Shown here: one piece after another, positions 1 through 12,423 of the stretch
How positions within the stretch are numbered: position 1 is the first letter of the stretch
Layout of the letters: every line of letters begins with the position of its first letter
Source of the DNA: Synechococcus sp. 8F6
GTDB lineage: Bacteria; Cyanobacteriota; Cyanobacteriia; PCC-6307; Cyanobiaceae
Assembly: GCF_002252665.1 (NCBI RefSeq)
Contig: NZ_NQKZ01000006.1
Span: forward strand, 60,051-124,050
DNA length: 64,000 nucleotides
Reading direction: 5' to 3'
Notes under the pieces: model-generated
Databases searched by the model: none
What the model was told of the DNA's origin: nothing
What the model saw: the letters and a program-made list of their open reading frames with translations, nothing else
Made by a program: the position numbers and the translations under genes

Positions 1-33
1 TTCGTCAACCGCGACCGATCCACCGGCACCCGT

Positions 34-1700
<1,667 letters not shown>

Positions 1701-1701
<1 letters not shown>

Positions 1702-2729
1702 TAGGTCTGTTCTAGCCAGGGAGCCACCAGGGCCTGAGCCAGCTCCAGGGCCTCGGGCCAGAGGGTCCCATCGGCTAGCAGGGGACGTCCCCGGCCCTGG
1801 GCTTCCAACAGCAGCGGTTGCAACAGACGGCGGGCCACCCCACCGAAGGCCACCCCCGCAATGTGGCGCCGAAGAGGAGCCTGTAACTGAGACAAGGTGT
1901 GCGCATTGGTGCCCCCCGCCAGCTGCACGGGGCCAGGGGGGGCGCAGGCCAGCACCGCTGCAGCCAATTTGACGGCGGCATGGGCCGTACCGGCCCCCAC
2001 ATCGCCACTCATCGGCCGGCCATCCAGCTGCCAGAGGGGGCGGAGGCCCTGGGCGCGCAGCAGGGCAAAGCGCTGCCACAGCTCGGCACCCAAGCCGGCT
2101 GGCAGCTGGGCCGTTCCCTCCAGACCAGCGCTCACCGCCAACCGCTGCAGCGGCACACCACTGGCCACCACCTGGGCCAGCCGCTCGGCAAAAGCTGCCC
2201 CCCGGCCTGGCTGGGTGTGGAGTTCCACCGCGTCGGGCCGCAATTGGGTCAGCAGGGGTGGCACGTCGACAGCCTCCAGCACCTGGCCCCGCTCCTCAAT
2301 CAGGCCCTCGGGACAAGCCGGCAGGCAGCGACCGCAGCCGTAGCAGCGTTCAACCAGCACCCCGGGCCCACCGGTGGCCGCCACGCCGATCGCCAGGGCC
2401 GGACAGACCCGCTCACACGGGCGAGCACAGGCCGGCGGACAACGCTGGGGATCAAACCAGGCTTTGCGGAAATGGGGATCGGCCCCATCGCTGAGGCTCA
2501 CCATCAACCAGGGCCGGGCCGCTCCCCGCGCCTGGGCCCAGGCGATGCCGCGACGGGCAGCGGCAGCCACGGCCACATCGGCCGCCACATCGATGCAGTG
2601 GACGCCTGCCAAGGCGAACACCCCGCAGACATCTTCAATGGCCGCCAGATCCTGATTGCTGGCACCGCAGATCAACTTGACCCAGCTGCCGCGGGTCAGG
2701 GCCGCCTCAGGCGTCAAGCAGCTGCTCAA
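1701..2729 (-). CDS. ldpA: Circadian clock input Fe-S protein LdpA
   Basis: About 342 residues. It matches LdpA (light-dependent period), an iron-sulfur protein that in Synechococcus elongatus conveys redox/light state to the clock. Visible are the N-terminal [16 protein letters not shown] block and two cysteine clusters near residues 97-110 and 129-140 ([10 protein letters not shown], then [12 protein letters not shown]), typical of [4Fe-4S] ligation. The start used is TTG at 2729, which overlaps the 3' end of ndhN by 23 bases. A second TTG at 2717 gives nearly the same protein and is an equal alternative. Its end overlaps the next ATPase gene by one base. Sitting behind an NDH-1 subunit fits a redox-linked role. 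Confidence 0.85.
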
Positions 2730-3168
2730 GGGGCTGCCAGCGCAGGGCCCGGGCCCCTCCCATCTCCACCACCAACTTCAACCGCGGCTCACGCCGGCAG
2801 AGGGACACCAACGACCCCAGCTCGGCCCGCGACAGCACCTGGCCTTCGAGCAACCAAAGCAGGATCGGCTGGGTCCCCTCCAGCAGGCTCCCCAACTGAG
2901 GCATCACCCGCTGCACCTCCCCAACGGCCGCCCCTCGACCCACGCTTTGATGGCCGAGGTGCGGTGGACGCACGCCATGCAGCTGCAACAAAAAGGCTTC
3001 CGGATCCCCCAGCCCCCGGGCCGAGGTGAGCTGGGCTCGGTACCCCGCCGCCCGCATCCGACGCATCAGACGGGTTTCTGCGCCACCTTCGAGCGGGGCG
3101 AAGAGAGCCAAGGCCCCAGCCCGCTCCAGGTCCTGCCGGAAACCGCGCCCGGAGAGCAGCAGAGGCAT
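2707..3168 (-). CDS. ndhN: NAD(P)H-quinone oxidoreductase subunit N
   Basis: 153 residues, the usual size for cyanobacterial NdhN, an oxygenic-photosynthesis-specific subunit of the thylakoid NDH-1 complex in cyclic electron flow and respiration. The start [15 protein letters not shown], the central [23 protein letters not shown] region and the end [12 protein letters not shown] are recognisable family blocks. The ATG is at 3168. It is the first gene of a minus-strand group with ldpA and the R3H ATPase. Its promoter must lie in the 507-base gap shared with the divergent rplC. Confidence 0.92.
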   Translation of the reverse strand: MPLLLSGRGFRQDLERAGALALFAPLEGGAETRLMRRMRAAGYRAQLTSARGLGDPEAFLLQLHGVRPPHLGHQSVGRGAAVGEVQRVMPQLGSLLEGTQPILLWLLEGQVLSRAELGSLVSLCRREPRLKLVVEMGGARALRWQPLEQLLDA

Positions 3169-3675
3169 CGCAAAGGATCACAAAGCTCAACAGCAGTCTG
3201 ACAGCTCACGCCGGCCCGCGAACACGCATGGACTCGATCACTGCAGCGCCACGCAATGGAAGGCTGTCAACCCGTGAGGTAAGATCGTCGACTGTGCTGA
3301 TGAACTGTGCCCGTCCGCTAGCCGGGCCTCCAGTTCGCAGCACACGGTCACCAGTGGTGGTGGCCGTCCTCGGCCAGCACGGCACAAGCAGCTGTCACAG
3401 GTTGCATGGTCCGTCGGGAAACTGCCTGAACGCGCCACATCTCCTTCGGAGATTCTGGTCCGGTTCAGACAAGTCCCAGCCGCGCTGATCCAATCCAGAT
3501 CAGCCTTGCTAGCCCTTGGAAATCGCAACCGCGTCCGCCGGAGCTTCGTCTCGGGCCACGCCATGCGGCCACCTTGGCCGAGCCAGGCAGCTCCTCGATT
3601 TGTTCAGCTTCACCGTTACGCATGAGCCCTGGGCTCCTGTTGTGCGGTGGTCCAGCTGGCGTTGTTTCCCCTCCT
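3169..3675. other. Divergent intergenic region ndhN / rplC, long rplC leader
   Basis: About 507 bases with no convincing gene. Short open frames exist but show no family resemblance. Perfect short hairpins are visible on the plus strand at 3309-3327 (GCCCG/CGGGC), 3439-3453 (ATCTCC-TTC-GGAGAT) and 3566-3580 (CGGCCA-cct-TGGCCG). If transcription of rplC starts near the TAAGAT at 3280, the ribosomal operon has a structured leader of nearly 390 nt. Confidence 0.6.
3280..3285 (+). promoter_or_regulatory. Candidate -10 element for the ribosomal superoperon
   Basis: TAAGAT fits the TAnnnT form of cyanobacterial -10 boxes. No good TTGACA-like -35 is seen 16-18 bases upstream. Similar TAAGGT elements occur before rplM and rpsL. 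Confidence 0.35.
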
Positions 3676-4323
3676 ATGTCCATCGGCATTCTTGGGAAGA
3701 AATTGGGCATGTCCCAATTCTTCGATGAAGAGGGCAGATCCATCCCGGTCACCGTGATCGAGGCTGGTCCCTGCCGTATCACCCAACTCAAAAGCACCAG
3801 CACCGACGGCTACAACGCTGTGCAGCTTGGTTTTGGCGACATTCGCGACAAGCTCGTGAACAAGCCGGCCAAGGGGCACCTGGCGAAGTCGGGCGATGAG
3901 GCCCTGCGTCACCTGAAGGAATATCGGGTCGACAGTGTCGATGGCCTTGAGCTGGGTGGCTCCATCACCGTCACGGCCTTCGAAGCAGGCCAGAAGGTCG
4001 ATGTGAGCGGCGACACCATGGGGCGTGGCTTCTCCGGCCTCCAGAAGCGCCACGGCTTCAGCCGCGGACCCATGACCCACGGTTCCAAGAACCACCGTGA
4101 GCCGGGTTCGATCGGCGCCGGCACCACGCCTGGCCGCGTCTACCCCGGCAAGCGCATGGCTGGTCGTTACGGCGGCAAGCAAACCACCACCCGCGGGCTC
4201 GTCATCCTGAAAGTGGATGCGGAGCGCAATCTGCTGGTGGTGAAGGGTTCAGTGCCCGGCAAGCCCGGCGCCCTGCTGAACATCCGCCCGGCGAACCGGG
4301 TGGGCGCCAAAGCTGGGAACTGA
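3676..4323 (+). CDS. rplC: 50S ribosomal protein L3
   Basis: 215 residues. The start [20 protein letters not shown] and the [26 protein letters not shown] block are hallmark L3 sequences; L3 is an early 23S rRNA binder near the peptidyl-transferase centre. The open frame extends upstream to 3574, but homology begins at the ATG at 3676. It heads the cluster here because rpsJ, first gene of the E. coli S10 operon, lies after tuf at 48525. No clear Shine-Dalgarno is seen. Confidence 0.97.
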   Translation: MSIGILGKKLGMSQFFDEEGRSIPVTVIEAGPCRITQLKSTSTDGYNAVQLGFGDIRDKLVNKPAKGHLAKSGDEALRHLKEYRVDSVDGLELGGSITVTAFEAGQKVDVSGDTMGRGFSGLQKRHGFSRGPMTHGSKNHREPGSIGAGTTPGRVYPGKRMAGRYGGKQTTTRGLVILKVDAERNLLVVKGSVPGKPGALLNIRPANRVGAKAGN

Positions 4324-4334
4324 GGAGAACATCG

Positions 4335-4970
4335 ATGGCTAACTGTGTAATCCGCGACTGGCAGGGCAAAGAAGCCGGCAAGGCTGCCCTCGACCTCAAG
4401 GTCGCTAAAGAAACGTCCGCCTCCGACCTGGTGCATCGCGCCGTGGTGCGTCAGCTGGCCAACGCCCGCCAGGGCACAGCCAGCACGCTCACCCGTGCCG
4501 AAGTGGCCGGTGGTGGTCGCAAGCCCTACAAACAGAAGGGCACCGGTCGGGCCCGCCAGGGTTCGATCCGCACCCCCCTCCGCCCCGGTGGTGGTGTGGT
4601 GTTTGGTCCCAAGCCCCGCAGCTATGCCGTGGCGATGAACCGCAAGGAACGTCGCCTGGCCCTGCGCACCGCGCTGATGAGCCGCATCGACGACATCACC
4701 GTGGTGAAAGGCTTCGGAGCGGGGCTCGACACCCCCAAAACCAAGGAGATCACCGCTGCCTTGGCCCGCTTCGGCATCGAAGCCGGCACCAAGGTGCTGG
4801 TGGTGCTCGACGGTGCTTCCGAGGCCGTGCGGCGTTCCGTGCGCAACCTCGAGAAGGTCAAGCTGATCGCCGCTGATCAGCTCAACGTGTTCGATCTGCT
4901 CCACGCCAACAAGTTGGTGGTGAGCGAGGAAGCACTCGCGAAGATTCAGGAGGTCTACGGCGATGGCTGA
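4335..4970 (+). CDS. rplD: 50S ribosomal protein L4
   Basis: 211 residues. The L4 core [19 protein letters not shown] and the following [22 protein letters not shown] mark the extended loop lining the exit tunnel. In E. coli L4 also represses the S10 operon; whether it does so here is unknown. An AGGAG lies just upstream of the ATG. The end overlaps rplW by 8 bases. Confidence 0.97.
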   Translation: MANCVIRDWQGKEAGKAALDLKVAKETSASDLVHRAVVRQLANARQGTASTLTRAEVAGGGRKPYKQKGTGRARQGSIRTPLRPGGGVVFGPKPRSYAVAMNRKERRLALRTALMSRIDDITVVKGFGAGLDTPKTKEITAALARFGIEAGTKVLVVLDGASEAVRRSVRNLEKVKLIAADQLNVFDLLHANKLVVSEEALAKIQEVYGDG

Positions 4971-5265
4971 GCGTTTTTCCAGTCGGCTCGCGGATGTGAT
5001 CCGCCGGCCCCTGATCACCGAGAAGGCCACCCGGGCCCTCGAGCAAAACCAGTACACCTTCGAGGTGGACCATCGGGCCGCCAAGCCCGACATCAAGGCT
5101 GCCGTTGAACAGCTGTTCGACGTGAAGGTCATCGGCATCAGCACCATGAATCCCCCTCGCCGCTCACGGCGCGTGGGACGCTTCGCCGGCAAACGTGCCC
5201 AGGTGAAGAAAGCGGTGGTGCGCCTGGCCGAGGGCAACGCCATCCAGCTGTTCCCTGAGTCCTGA
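4963..5265 (+). CDS. rplW: 50S ribosomal protein L23
   Basis: 100 residues. Family sequence [27 protein letters not shown] near the start. L23 sits at the exit of the peptide tunnel and docks trigger factor and SRP. The ATG lies inside the end of rplD, so translational coupling is likely. Confidence 0.96.
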   Translation: MAERFSSRLADVIRRPLITEKATRALEQNQYTFEVDHRAAKPDIKAAVEQLFDVKVIGISTMNPPRRSRRVGRFAGKRAQVKKAVVRLAEGNAIQLFPES

Positions 5266-5280
5266 GGGGTCTGAAACAAC

Positions 5281-6144
5281 ATGGCTATTCGCAATTACCG
5301 CCCCATCACCCCCGGCACCCGCACCCGCGTCGCCAGCGACTTCTCTGAAGTCACTGGCCGTGGTCGGGAGCGGGGACTGGTGGTGGCCAAACACCGCCGC
5401 AAAGGCCGCAACAACCGCGGCGTGATCACCTGCCGCCACCGCGGCGGTGGCCACAAGCGCCTCTACCGCATCGTCGACTTCCGCCGCGACAAGCACGGCG
5501 TGGTCGCCAAGGTGGCGGCGATCCACTACGACCCCCACCGCAACGCCCGCCTGGCGCTGCTCTTCTACGTCGATGGCGAGAAGCGCTACATCCTGGCGCC
5601 GGCCGGCATCGAGATCGGCCAGCAGGTGGTGTCCGGCCCTGAGTCGCCGATCGAAACCGGCAACGCCCTGCCCCTCTCCGCCATCCCCCTCGGCTCCAGC
5701 GTCCACAACGTGGAGCTCTATGCCGGACGCGGTGGCCAGATGGTGCGTACCGCCGGGGCCAGTGCCCAGGTGGTGGCCAAGGAAGGCGACTACGTCGCCC
5801 TCAAGCTGCCCTCCACCGAGGTGCGGCTGGTGCGCCGCGAGTGCTACGCCACCCTCGGCGAAGTGGGCAACGCCGAGGTGCGCAACACCAGCCTCGGCAA
5901 GGCTGGCCGCAAGCGCTGGCTGGGCCGCCGGCCTGAAGTGCGCGGTTCGGTGATGAACCCCTGCGACCACCCCCACGGTGGTGGTGAGGGCAAGGCACCG
6001 ATCGGTCGCTCCGGTCCGGTGACACCCTGGGGCAAACCCGCCCTGGGCCTCAGAACCCGTAAGCGGAACAAACCCAGCAATCGGTTTGTGCTCCGGAAAC
6101 GTCGCCGCATCTCCAAACGGAGCCGTGGCGGACGCGATTCGTGA
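5281..6144 (+). CDS. rplB: 50S ribosomal protein L2
   Basis: 287 residues, normal for bacterial L2. Visible are the RNA-binding [22 protein letters not shown] block and the C-terminal [17 protein letters not shown] motif whose histidine is linked to peptidyl-transferase function. It starts 15 bases after rplW. Confidence 0.97.
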   Translation: MAIRNYRPITPGTRTRVASDFSEVTGRGRERGLVVAKHRRKGRNNRGVITCRHRGGGHKRLYRIVDFRRDKHGVVAKVAAIHYDPHRNARLALLFYVDGEKRYILAPAGIEIGQQVVSGPESPIETGNALPLSAIPLGSSVHNVELYAGRGGQMVRTAGASAQVVAKEGDYVALKLPSTEVRLVRRECYATLGEVGNAEVRNTSLGKAGRKRWLGRRPEVRGSVMNPCDHPHGGGEGKAPIGRSGPVTPWGKPALGLRTRKRNKPSNRFVLRKRRRISKRSRGGRDS

Positions 6145-6179
6145 TGATCCACACCGCTTTGCTGTTCGCTTAATCCGCC

Positions 6180-6455
6180 ATGGGACGTTCACTCAAAAAA
6201 GGACCATTTGTTGCCGACAGCCTGCTGCGCAAGGTTGAAAAGCAAAACGTTGCCGATGACAAGTCCGTGATCAAAACCTGGTCACGCGCTTCCACCATCC
6301 TGCCGATGATGATTGGCCATACCATTGCCGTTCACAACGGCAAATCTCATGTTCCCGTCTACGTGACGGAACAGATGGTGGGCCACAAACTCGGGGAATT
6401 TGCCCCCACCCGCACCTTCCGGGGCCACATCAAGGACAAGAAAGGAGGCCGCTAA
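6180..6455 (+). CDS. rpsS: 30S ribosomal protein S19
   Basis: 91 residues: [20 protein letters not shown] start, [18 protein letters not shown] core and [16 protein letters not shown] end are diagnostic. S19 contacts S13 in the head of the small subunit. Codons here are less GC-extreme than in rplB. Confidence 0.97.
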   Translation: MGRSLKKGPFVADSLLRKVEKQNVADDKSVIKTWSRASTILPMMIGHTIAVHNGKSHVPVYVTEQMVGHKLGEFAPTRTFRGHIKDKKGGR

Positions 6456-6459
6456 CGCT

Positions 6460-6813
6460 ATGGCAAACACCCCTTCCAACCAGGCCCTCGCCCACGGCCG
6501 CTACATCCGCGGTTCCGTCTCGAAGGTGCGCCGGGTTCTCGACCAGATCCGTGGCCGCAGCTATCGCGAGGCCCTGATCATGCTCGAGTTCATGCCCTAC
6601 CGCTCCACCGGGCCCATCACCAAGGTGCTGCGCTCTGCGGTGGCCAACGCTGAACACAACCTGGGACTGGATCCCTCCACCTTGGTGGTCGCCACGGCGA
6701 TCGCCGACATGGGTCCTTCCCTGAAGCGCTTCCGCCCCCGCGCCCAGGGTCGTGCCTACGCGATCAAAAAACAGACCTGCCACATCAGCATTGCTGTGGC
6801 TCCTTCCGCCTGA
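6460..6813 (+). CDS. rplV: 50S ribosomal protein L22
   Basis: 117 residues. The ATG at 6460 is preceded by a strong AAGGAGG at 6442-6448, which decides the start; the frame itself opens at 6400 inside rpsS. L22 features include [22 protein letters not shown] and the C-terminal beta-hairpin region [22 protein letters not shown], which reaches into the exit tunnel. Confidence 0.97.
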   Translation: MANTPSNQALAHGRYIRGSVSKVRRVLDQIRGRSYREALIMLEFMPYRSTGPITKVLRSAVANAEHNLGLDPSTLVVATAIADMGPSLKRFRPRAQGRAYAIKKQTCHISIAVAPSA

Positions 6814-6831
6814 CCCCGAGGACACCGACCG

Positions 6832-7560
6832 ATGGGACACAAGATCCATCCAACCGGCCTGCGCCTGGGGATCACCCAGGATCACCGCTCGCGTTGGTAC
6901 GCCCCCAGCAAGACCTACCCGACCCTCCTCCAGGAGGACGATCGGATTCGCAAGTTCATCCACAAGAAGTACGGCGCTGCCGGCATCAGCGATGTGCTGA
7001 TCGCCCGCAAGGCTGACCAACTGGAAGTCGAACTGAAAACCGCCCGCCCCGGCGTGCTCGTTGGCCGTCAGGGCAGCGGCATTGAGGAGCTGCGCACCGG
7101 CATCCAGAAAACCCTCGGCGATGCCAACCGTCAGGTGCGCATCAACGTGGTGGAAGTCGAGCGGGTCGATGCCGACGCCTTCCTGCTGGCCGAGTACATC
7201 GCCCAGCAACTGGAAAAGCGGGTGGCCTTCCGTCGCGTCATGCGCATGGCCGTGCAGCGGGCCCAACGGGCCGGCGTTCTCGGCCTGAAGATCATGGTGG
7301 CCGGCCGCCTCAACGGCGCCGAGATCGCTCGTACCGAATGGACCCGCGAAGGTCGTGTGCCCCTGCACACCCTGCGCGCCGACATCGACTACGCCACCAA
7401 GCTGGCCAGCACCACCTACGGGGTGTTGGGCATCAAGGTGTGGGTGTTCAAGGGCGAGGTCCTGCCTGGCCAGAAAGAGCAGCTGCCCGTGGGCGCTGCC
7501 CCCCGCCGCCGGACCAGCCGGCAGCCGCAACAGTTTGAAGACCGCTCTAACAAAGAGTGA
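6832..7560 (+). CDS. rpsC: 30S ribosomal protein S3
   Basis: 242 residues. [24 protein letters not shown] start, KH domain with [15 protein letters not shown], and the C-terminal [17 protein letters not shown] block. S3 lines the mRNA entry channel. Starts 18 bases after rplV. Confidence 0.97.
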   Translation: MGHKIHPTGLRLGITQDHRSRWYAPSKTYPTLLQEDDRIRKFIHKKYGAAGISDVLIARKADQLEVELKTARPGVLVGRQGSGIEELRTGIQKTLGDANRQVRINVVEVERVDADAFLLAEYIAQQLEKRVAFRRVMRMAVQRAQRAGVLGLKIMVAGRLNGAEIARTEWTREGRVPLHTLRADIDYATKLASTTYGVLGIKVWVFKGEVLPGQKEQLPVGAAPRRRTSRQPQQFEDRSNKE

Positions 7561-7576
7561 TCCGGAGCCCTGAACC

Positions 7577-8020
7577 ATGCTGAGTCCACGACGCGTCAAA
7601 TTCCGCAAACAACAGCGAGGCCGCATGCGCGGCGTCGCCACCCGCGGCAACACCATTGCCTTCGGTGAGTTTGCGCTGCAGGCCCAAGAATGTGGCTGGA
7701 TCACGTCCCGCCAGATTGAGGCCAGCCGCCGGGCGATGACCCGCCACGTCAAGCGGGGCGGCAAGATCTGGATCCGGATCTTCCCCGACAAGCCGGTCAC
7801 CATGCGCCCCGCCGAAACCCGCATGGGTTCCGGTAAAGGCAACCCGGAATTCTGGGTGGCTGTGATCAAACCGGGCCGGATCCTGTTTGAAATGGGCGGT
7901 GCTGAAATCACCCCCGAAATCGCCAAGGAAGCCATGCGCCTAGCGCAATACAAGCTTCCGGTGAAGACCAAATTCCTGAGCCTGGCGGATCAGGACACTG
8001 CAGCCCCTGTGGAGGCCTGA
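7577..8020 (+). CDS. rplP: 50S ribosomal protein L16
   Basis: 147 residues. [19 protein letters not shown] start, then [19 protein letters not shown] and [26 protein letters not shown] blocks characteristic of L16, which helps position A-site tRNA. Slightly longer C-terminus than E. coli L16. Confidence 0.97.
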   Translation: MLSPRRVKFRKQQRGRMRGVATRGNTIAFGEFALQAQECGWITSRQIEASRRAMTRHVKRGGKIWIRIFPDKPVTMRPAETRMGSGKGNPEFWVAVIKPGRILFEMGGAEITPEIAKEAMRLAQYKLPVKTKFLSLADQDTAAPVEA

Positions 8021-8023
8021 CCG

Positions 8024-8248
8024 ATGGCACGACCCAACATCGCCGACGTGCGCAAGCTCAGCGGCGACCAGATCAACGAACAGGTCAGCGCCACCCGGCG
8101 CGAACTGTTTGAGCTGCGCTTCCAGCAGGCCACCCGCCGGCTGGAAAACCCGCACCGCTTCAAGGAGGCCCGCATCAAGCTGGCCCACCTGCTGACGGTG
8201 CAGCAGGAGCAAGAACGCTCCGCCGCCACGGCTGATTCAGCCTCCTGA
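8024..8248 (+). CDS. rpmC: 50S ribosomal protein L29
   Basis: 74 residues with the L29 pattern [28 protein letters not shown]. Only 3 bases separate it from rplP. L29 lies next to L23 at the tunnel exit. Confidence 0.95.
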   Translation: MARPNIADVRKLSGDQINEQVSATRRELFELRFQQATRRLENPHRFKEARIKLAHLLTVQQEQERSAATADSAS

Positions 8249-8265
8249 TACCCCCCTCGATCCCC

Positions 8266-8517
8266 ATGGCACTCAAGGAAAGGGTCGGCACCGTCGTCAG
8301 CGACAAGATGGACAAAACGGTGGTGGTGGCGGTGGAAAACCGCTTCCCCCACCCCATCTACCAAAAGACGGTCAGCCGCACCACCCGTTACAAGGCCCAC
8401 GACGAAGCGAACAGCTGCAAAGTGGGCGACCGGGTTCGCATCACCGAGACCCGCCCACTCAGCCGCACCAAGCGCTGGACCGTGGCCGAAGTTCTCACCA
8501 ACAGCACCGCCGGTTGA
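8266..8517 (+). CDS. rpsQ: 30S ribosomal protein S17
   Basis: 83 residues. [19 protein letters not shown] start and [27 protein letters not shown] are the S17 OB-fold signatures. A primary 16S rRNA binder. Confidence 0.97.
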   Translation: MALKERVGTVVSDKMDKTVVVAVENRFPHPIYQKTVSRTTRYKAHDEANSCKVGDRVRITETRPLSRTKRWTVAEVLTNSTAG

Positions 8518-8530
8518 AGAGAGCAGACCC

Positions 8531-8896
8531 ATGATCCAACAGGAAACTTTTCTGAACGTCGCTGACAACAGCGGCGCCAAGCGCATCCAGTGCATCCGGG
8601 TGCTCGGCACCAACCGTCGCTACGCCCACGTGGGCGATGTGATTGTGGCCGCCGTCAAAGACGCCATGCCCAACATGGGCGTCAAGAAGTCGGATGTGGT
8701 GAAGGCTGTGGTGGTTCGCACCAAGGCAACCCTGCGTCGCGACACCGGCAACTCGATCCGGTTCGACGACAACGCTGCCGTGATTCTCGGCACCGACAAC
8801 AACCCGAAGGGCACGCGGGTCTTCGGCCCCGTCGCCCGCGAATTGCGCGAGCGCAACTTCACCAAGATTGTGTCCCTCGCTCCGGAGGTGATCTGA
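8531..8896 (+). CDS. rplN: 50S ribosomal protein L14
   Basis: 121 residues. [19 protein letters not shown] start, [18 protein letters not shown] and [25 protein letters not shown] end identify L14, which forms an intersubunit bridge. Confidence 0.97.
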   Translation: MIQQETFLNVADNSGAKRIQCIRVLGTNRRYAHVGDVIVAAVKDAMPNMGVKKSDVVKAVVVRTKATLRRDTGNSIRFDDNAAVILGTDNNPKGTRVFGPVARELRERNFTKIVSLAPEVI

Positions 8897-8897
8897 G

Positions 8898-9254
8898 ATG
8901 GCGACCGCAACCCCCAAGGCCAAGTCCCCCGAGCGCATCAAGATGCGCCTCAAGCAAGGCGACACCGTTCAGGTGATCTCTGGCAAGGACAAGGGCAAAA
9001 CCGGCGAGGTGCTCCGCACCCTGCCGTATGAGAACCGGGTGGTCGTGCAGGGCATCAACCTGCGCACCCGCCACGTCAAGCCCACCCAAGAGGGCGAGAC
9101 CGGCCAGATCGTCACCGAGGAAACGTCCCTGCACGCCTCCAACGTGATGCTCTACTCGACCACCAAACAGGTGGCCAGCCGCGTCGAAATCGTCGTGGAA
9201 AAGGATGGCTCCAAGAAGCGGCGCCTCAAAAAGACCGGGGAAATACTGGATTGA
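8898..9254 (+). CDS. rplX: 50S ribosomal protein L24
   Basis: 118 residues. KOW motif [20 protein letters not shown] at residues 16-35, then [18 protein letters not shown]. Starts one base after the rplN stop. L24 initiates 50S assembly. Confidence 0.96.
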   Translation: MATATPKAKSPERIKMRLKQGDTVQVISGKDKGKTGEVLRTLPYENRVVVQGINLRTRHVKPTQEGETGQIVTEETSLHASNVMLYSTTKQVASRVEIVVEKDGSKKRRLKKTGEILD

Positions 9255-9345
9255 TCGGCCCAGTTCCCATTCACAGTCTTCCATCTCTATCCCTGTTCCT
9301 GTCCGCCTTCTGACCCCGACCAGAAGCGCACCCCCTCCCTCCGTC

Positions 9346-9885
9346 ATGTCACTGAAACAGCGCTACCGGGAGACGATTCAGCCCAAACTCCTCAAGGATC
9401 TGAATCTCTCCAACGTTCACGAAGTCCCGAAGGTGGTGAAAGTCACCGTCAACCGGGGCCTCGGTGAAGCCGCCCAGAATACGAAGGCCCTTGAGGCCTC
9501 CATCACGGAGCTGGCCACAATCACCGGTCAGAAGGTGATTGTGACCCGCGCCAAGAAGGCCATCGCCGGCTTCAAGATCCGCCAAGGCATGCCCATCGGC
9601 GTCGCCGTCACCCTCCGGGGTGAGCGGATGTATGCCTTCCTGGAGCGCTTGATCAATCTCGCTCTACCGCGCATCCGCGACTTCCGCGGCGTGAGCCCCA
9701 AGAGCTTTGACGGCCGGGGGAACTACACCCTGGGGATCCGCGAGCAGATCATCTTCCCCGAGATCTCCTTCGACAAGATCGATGCGATCCGGGGGATGGA
9801 CGTCACGATCGTGACCAACGCCCGTAACGACGAAGAGGGCCGGGCCCTCCTCCGCGAGATGGGAATGCCGTTCCGCAGCAACTGA
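9346..9885 (+). CDS. rplE: 50S ribosomal protein L5
   Basis: 179 residues from [15 protein letters not shown]. The frame is open upstream into rplX (to 9205), but family similarity begins at ATG 9346. Landmarks are [27 protein letters not shown] and [21 protein letters not shown]5 binds 5S rRNA. A 91-base pyrimidine-rich gap precedes it, longer than most gaps in this cluster. Confidence 0.96.
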   Translation: MSLKQRYRETIQPKLLKDLNLSNVHEVPKVVKVTVNRGLGEAAQNTKALEASITELATITGQKVIVTRAKKAIAGFKIRQGMPIGVAVTLRGERMYAFLERLINLALPRIRDFRGVSPKSFDGRGNYTLGIREQIIFPEISFDKIDAIRGMDVTIVTNARNDEEGRALLREMGMPFRSN

Positions 9886-9904
9886 GCCCTCTTCGGACCC
9901 GACC

Positions 9905-10306
9905 ATGGCCAATCACGACCCGATTTCCGACATGCTCACCCGCATCCGCAATGCGAGTGAGAAGCGTCACGAGACCACCAAGATTCCTGCTTCCCGTTTG
10001 GTGCGCAACGTCGCCAACGTGTTGCAGCAGGAAGGCTTCATCGCAGCCATCACCGAAGAAGGTGAAGGCGTGCAGAAGCATCTGGTGCTCGAGCTCAAGT
10101 ACAGCGGCAAGCACCGCCAGCCCACGATCCGCTCCGTCCAGCGCGTCAGCAAGCCTGGCCTGCGCATCTACAAGAACAATCGCCAGCTGCCCAAAGTATT
10201 GGGCGGCCTGGGAGTGGCCATCATCTCCACATCCAAAGGAGTGATGAGCGACCGCGACGCCCGCAAGCAGGGTGTCGGTGGCGAAGTGCTCTGCTACGTC
10301 TACTGA
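9905..10306 (+). CDS. rpsH: 30S ribosomal protein S8
   Basis: 133 residues. [16 protein letters not shown] start, [26 protein letters not shown] end. In E. coli S8 is also the spc-operon repressor. rpsN, which precedes rpsH in many bacteria, is absent here, as is usual in cyanobacteria. Confidence 0.97.
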   Translation: MANHDPISDMLTRIRNASEKRHETTKIPASRLVRNVANVLQQEGFIAAITEEGEGVQKHLVLELKYSGKHRQPTIRSVQRVSKPGLRIYKNNRQLPKVLGGLGVAIISTSKGVMSDRDARKQGVGGEVLCYVY

Positions 10307-10323
10307 TCCCGGGAGGTTGATTC

Positions 10324-10863
10324 ATGTCTCGTATTGGTAAAGCCCCGATTCCCCTCCCCGACAAGGTGAGCGTCAGCCTCAATGGTCTCGACGTCACCGT
10401 GAAGGGTCCGAAGGGCGAACTCAGCCGCACCCTGCCCGATGGGGTGCAGATCTCCCAGGACGGCAACACCCTGGTGGTGAGCCCCAGCAGCGAAACCCGC
10501 CGCTCGCGCGAGCGCCACGGTCTTTGCCGCACGCTTGTCGCCAACATGGTGGAAGGCGTCAGCCAGGGCTACACCCGCAAGTTGGAAATCGTCGGCGTGG
10601 GCTACCGCGCCGCTCTCCAGGGCAAAAAGTTGGTGGTTTCCGCCGGCTACAGCCACCAGGTGGAGATGGTGCCCCCCGATGGCGTCAGCTTCGCCGTCGA
10701 AGGCAACACCACCGTGCTCGTCTCCGGTGCCAACAAGGAACTGGTGGGCAACGAAGCTGCCAAGGTGCGCGCCATCCGTCCGCCCGAGCCCTACAAAGGC
10801 AAAGGCATCAAGTACGAGGGTGAGCACATCCTGCGCAAGGCCGGTAAGACCGGTAAGAAATGA
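10324..10863 (+). CDS. rplF: 50S ribosomal protein L6
   Basis: 179 residues. [15 protein letters not shown] start, repeated beta domains, and [28 protein letters not shown] end. L6 lies near the GTPase-associated centre. GGGAGG at 10311-10316 serves as ribosome-binding site. Confidence 0.97.
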   Translation: MSRIGKAPIPLPDKVSVSLNGLDVTVKGPKGELSRTLPDGVQISQDGNTLVVSPSSETRRSRERHGLCRTLVANMVEGVSQGYTRKLEIVGVGYRAALQGKKLVVSAGYSHQVEMVPPDGVSFAVEGNTTVLVSGANKELVGNEAAKVRAIRPPEPYKGKGIKYEGEHILRKAGKTGKK

Positions 10864-10895
10864 GGTCTGCCTGAGCGTCGTTACCCTGTATCGCC

Positions 10896-11261
10896 ATGTC
10901 ATCCATCTCCCGCAAACAGCAGACCCAGAAGCGTCACCGCCGCCTGCGTCGCCAACTCAGTGGCTCGGCTGCCCGTCCCCGGCTCGCCGTGTTCCGCTCC
11001 AACAACCACATCTACGCCCAGGTCATCGACGACGACGCTCAGAACACCCTCTGCGCGGCGTCGACCCTCGACAAGGACCTGCGCACCAGCCTCACCACCA
11101 GCGGAACCTGCGATGCCTCCGTGGCCGTAGGCGAGCTGGTTGCCAAACGGGCCCTTGCCAAGGGCATCCAGCAGGTGGTCTTCGATCGCGGCGGCAACCT
11201 GTACCACGGCCGGGTCAAGGCCCTGGCTGACGCCGCCCGGGAAGCGGGCCTTCAGTTCTGA
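10896..11261 (+). CDS. rplR: 50S ribosomal protein L18
   Basis: 121 residues. [20 protein letters not shown] and the C-terminal [26 protein letters not shown] are L18 hallmarks; it carries 5S rRNA into the central protuberance with L5. Confidence 0.96.
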   Translation: MSSISRKQQTQKRHRRLRRQLSGSAARPRLAVFRSNNHIYAQVIDDDAQNTLCAASTLDKDLRTSLTTSGTCDASVAVGELVAKRALAKGIQQVVFDRGGNLYHGRVKALADAAREAGLQF

Positions 11262-11275
11262 TCCCTGCTCTCACC

Positions 11276-11932
11276 ATGACCGAAACCAACGATCAAGTTC
11301 AATCCAACGACATTCCGGCCGCGTCGGATGTGCCTGTAGCGGCCGAAGGCCAGCAGGAGCGCCGCGGTGGCCGCGGTGAGGGCCGGGGTGGCGACAACCG
11401 CCGCGGTGGCGGTGGCCGTGGGCGCGACAACCGTCGCGGCCAGGAGCGCGACTCCGAGTGGCAGGAGCGGGTGGTCCAGATCCGCCGCGTCTCCAAGACC
11501 GTCAAGGGCGGCAAGAAAATGAGCTTCCGGGCCATCGTTGTCGTCGGCAACGAGAAGGGCCAGGTGGGCGTGGGTGTCGGCAAGGCCGGCGATGTGATCG
11601 GCGCCGTCCGCAAGGGCGTGGCCGATGGCAAGAAGCACCTGGTCAAGGTGCCCCTCACCCGCCATAGCTCCATCCCCACCCTCAGCAATGGCCGCGACGG
11701 CGCTGCCAGCGTGCTGATCCGCCCGGCCGCTCCCGGTACCGGTGTGATCGCGGGTGGCTCGATCCGCACGGTGCTGGAGCTGGCTGGCATCAAAAACGTG
11801 CTGGCCAAGCGCCTGGGGTCCAAGACACCCCTCAACAACGCCCGGGCTGCGATGGAGGCTCTGGCCGGCCTTCGCACCCACAAGGAGACCGCCAAGGAGC
11901 GGGGCATCTCCCTCGAGCAGATCTACTCCTGA
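11276..11932 (+). CDS. rpsE: 30S ribosomal protein S5 with RGG-rich N-terminal extension
   Basis: 218 residues, about 50 longer than E. coli S5. The conserved core begins near residue 60 ([20 protein letters not shown]) and includes [21 protein letters not shown] and the [20 protein letters not shown] end. The preceding extension has acidic residues, then repeated RGG/RGR units (about residues 30-55), resembling RGG RNA-binding tails. Extended S5 N-termini are known in cyanobacteria; the role of the RGG part is not known to me. Confidence 0.96.
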   Translation: MTETNDQVQSNDIPAASDVPVAAEGQQERRGGRGEGRGGDNRRGGGGRGRDNRRGQERDSEWQERVVQIRRVSKTVKGGKKMSFRAIVVVGNEKGQVGVGVGKAGDVIGAVRKGVADGKKHLVKVPLTRHSSIPTLSNGRDGAASVLIRPAAPGTGVIAGGSIRTVLELAGIKNVLAKRLGSKTPLNNARAAMEALAGLRTHKETAKERGISLEQIYS

Positions 11933-11941
11933 GGCCTCGCC

Positions 11942-12391
11942 ATGAGCATCAATCTCCAATCCCTGAAACCCAACGCCGGCGCCCGTCGCCGCAAACTGCG
12001 CAAAGGCCGCGGCATCGCCGCCGGTCAGGGTGCGAGCTGCGGCTTCGGCATGCGTGGTCAGAAGTCCCGCTCGGGTCGTCCGACCCGTCCTGGCTTTGAG
12101 GGTGGCCAAATGCCCCTCTACCGCCGCATCCCCAAGCTCAAGCACTTTGAGCTGGTGAACACCAAGGAGTTCACGATCATCAATGTGGCCAAGCTGGCCG
12201 AGTGCAAGGCCGGTAGCACCGTGAGCCTCGATTCCCTGGTGAAAGAAGGCCTGGTGACCAGCCCCAAGCACCCCCTCAAGGTGCTCGGCAATGGCGACCT
12301 CAAGGTCAAGCTCACCGTGCAGGCTGCTGCGTTCACAGCCAGCGCCCGCACCAAGATCGAAGCTGCCGGTGGCAGCTGCGAAGTCATCTGA
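11942..12391 (+). CDS. rplO: 50S ribosomal protein L15
   Basis: 149 residues. [24 protein letters not shown] and the [22 protein letters not shown] block identify L15, a late-assembly 50S protein. rpmD (L30), usually between rpsE and rplO in other bacteria, is absent: only 9 bases separate the two. A strong hairpin with a T run follows 32 bases after its stop. Confidence 0.97.
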   Translation: MSINLQSLKPNAGARRRKLRKGRGIAAGQGASCGFGMRGQKSRSGRPTRPGFEGGQMPLYRRIPKLKHFELVNTKEFTIINVAKLAECKAGSTVSLDSLVKEGLVTSPKHPLKVLGNGDLKVKLTVQAAAFTASARTKIEAAGGSCEVI

Positions 12392-12423
12392 TCGCCTTGC
12401 GGGCCTCCGCCCTAAGGTCTGAG

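Noticed and set aside
1702..2079. N-terminal extension of the R3H ATPase (126 residues)
   Set aside because: It lies wholly within ldpA in another frame, is low-complexity, and family similarity begins after GTG 1701.
3228..3488. Short plus-strand frames upstream of rplC
   Set aside because: Ser/Arg-rich, no similarity, no ribosome-binding site; the area is better read as leader DNA.
6430..7971. 513-codon minus-strand frame across rplV, rpsC and rplP
   Set aside because: It runs antisense through three well-conserved ribosomal genes.
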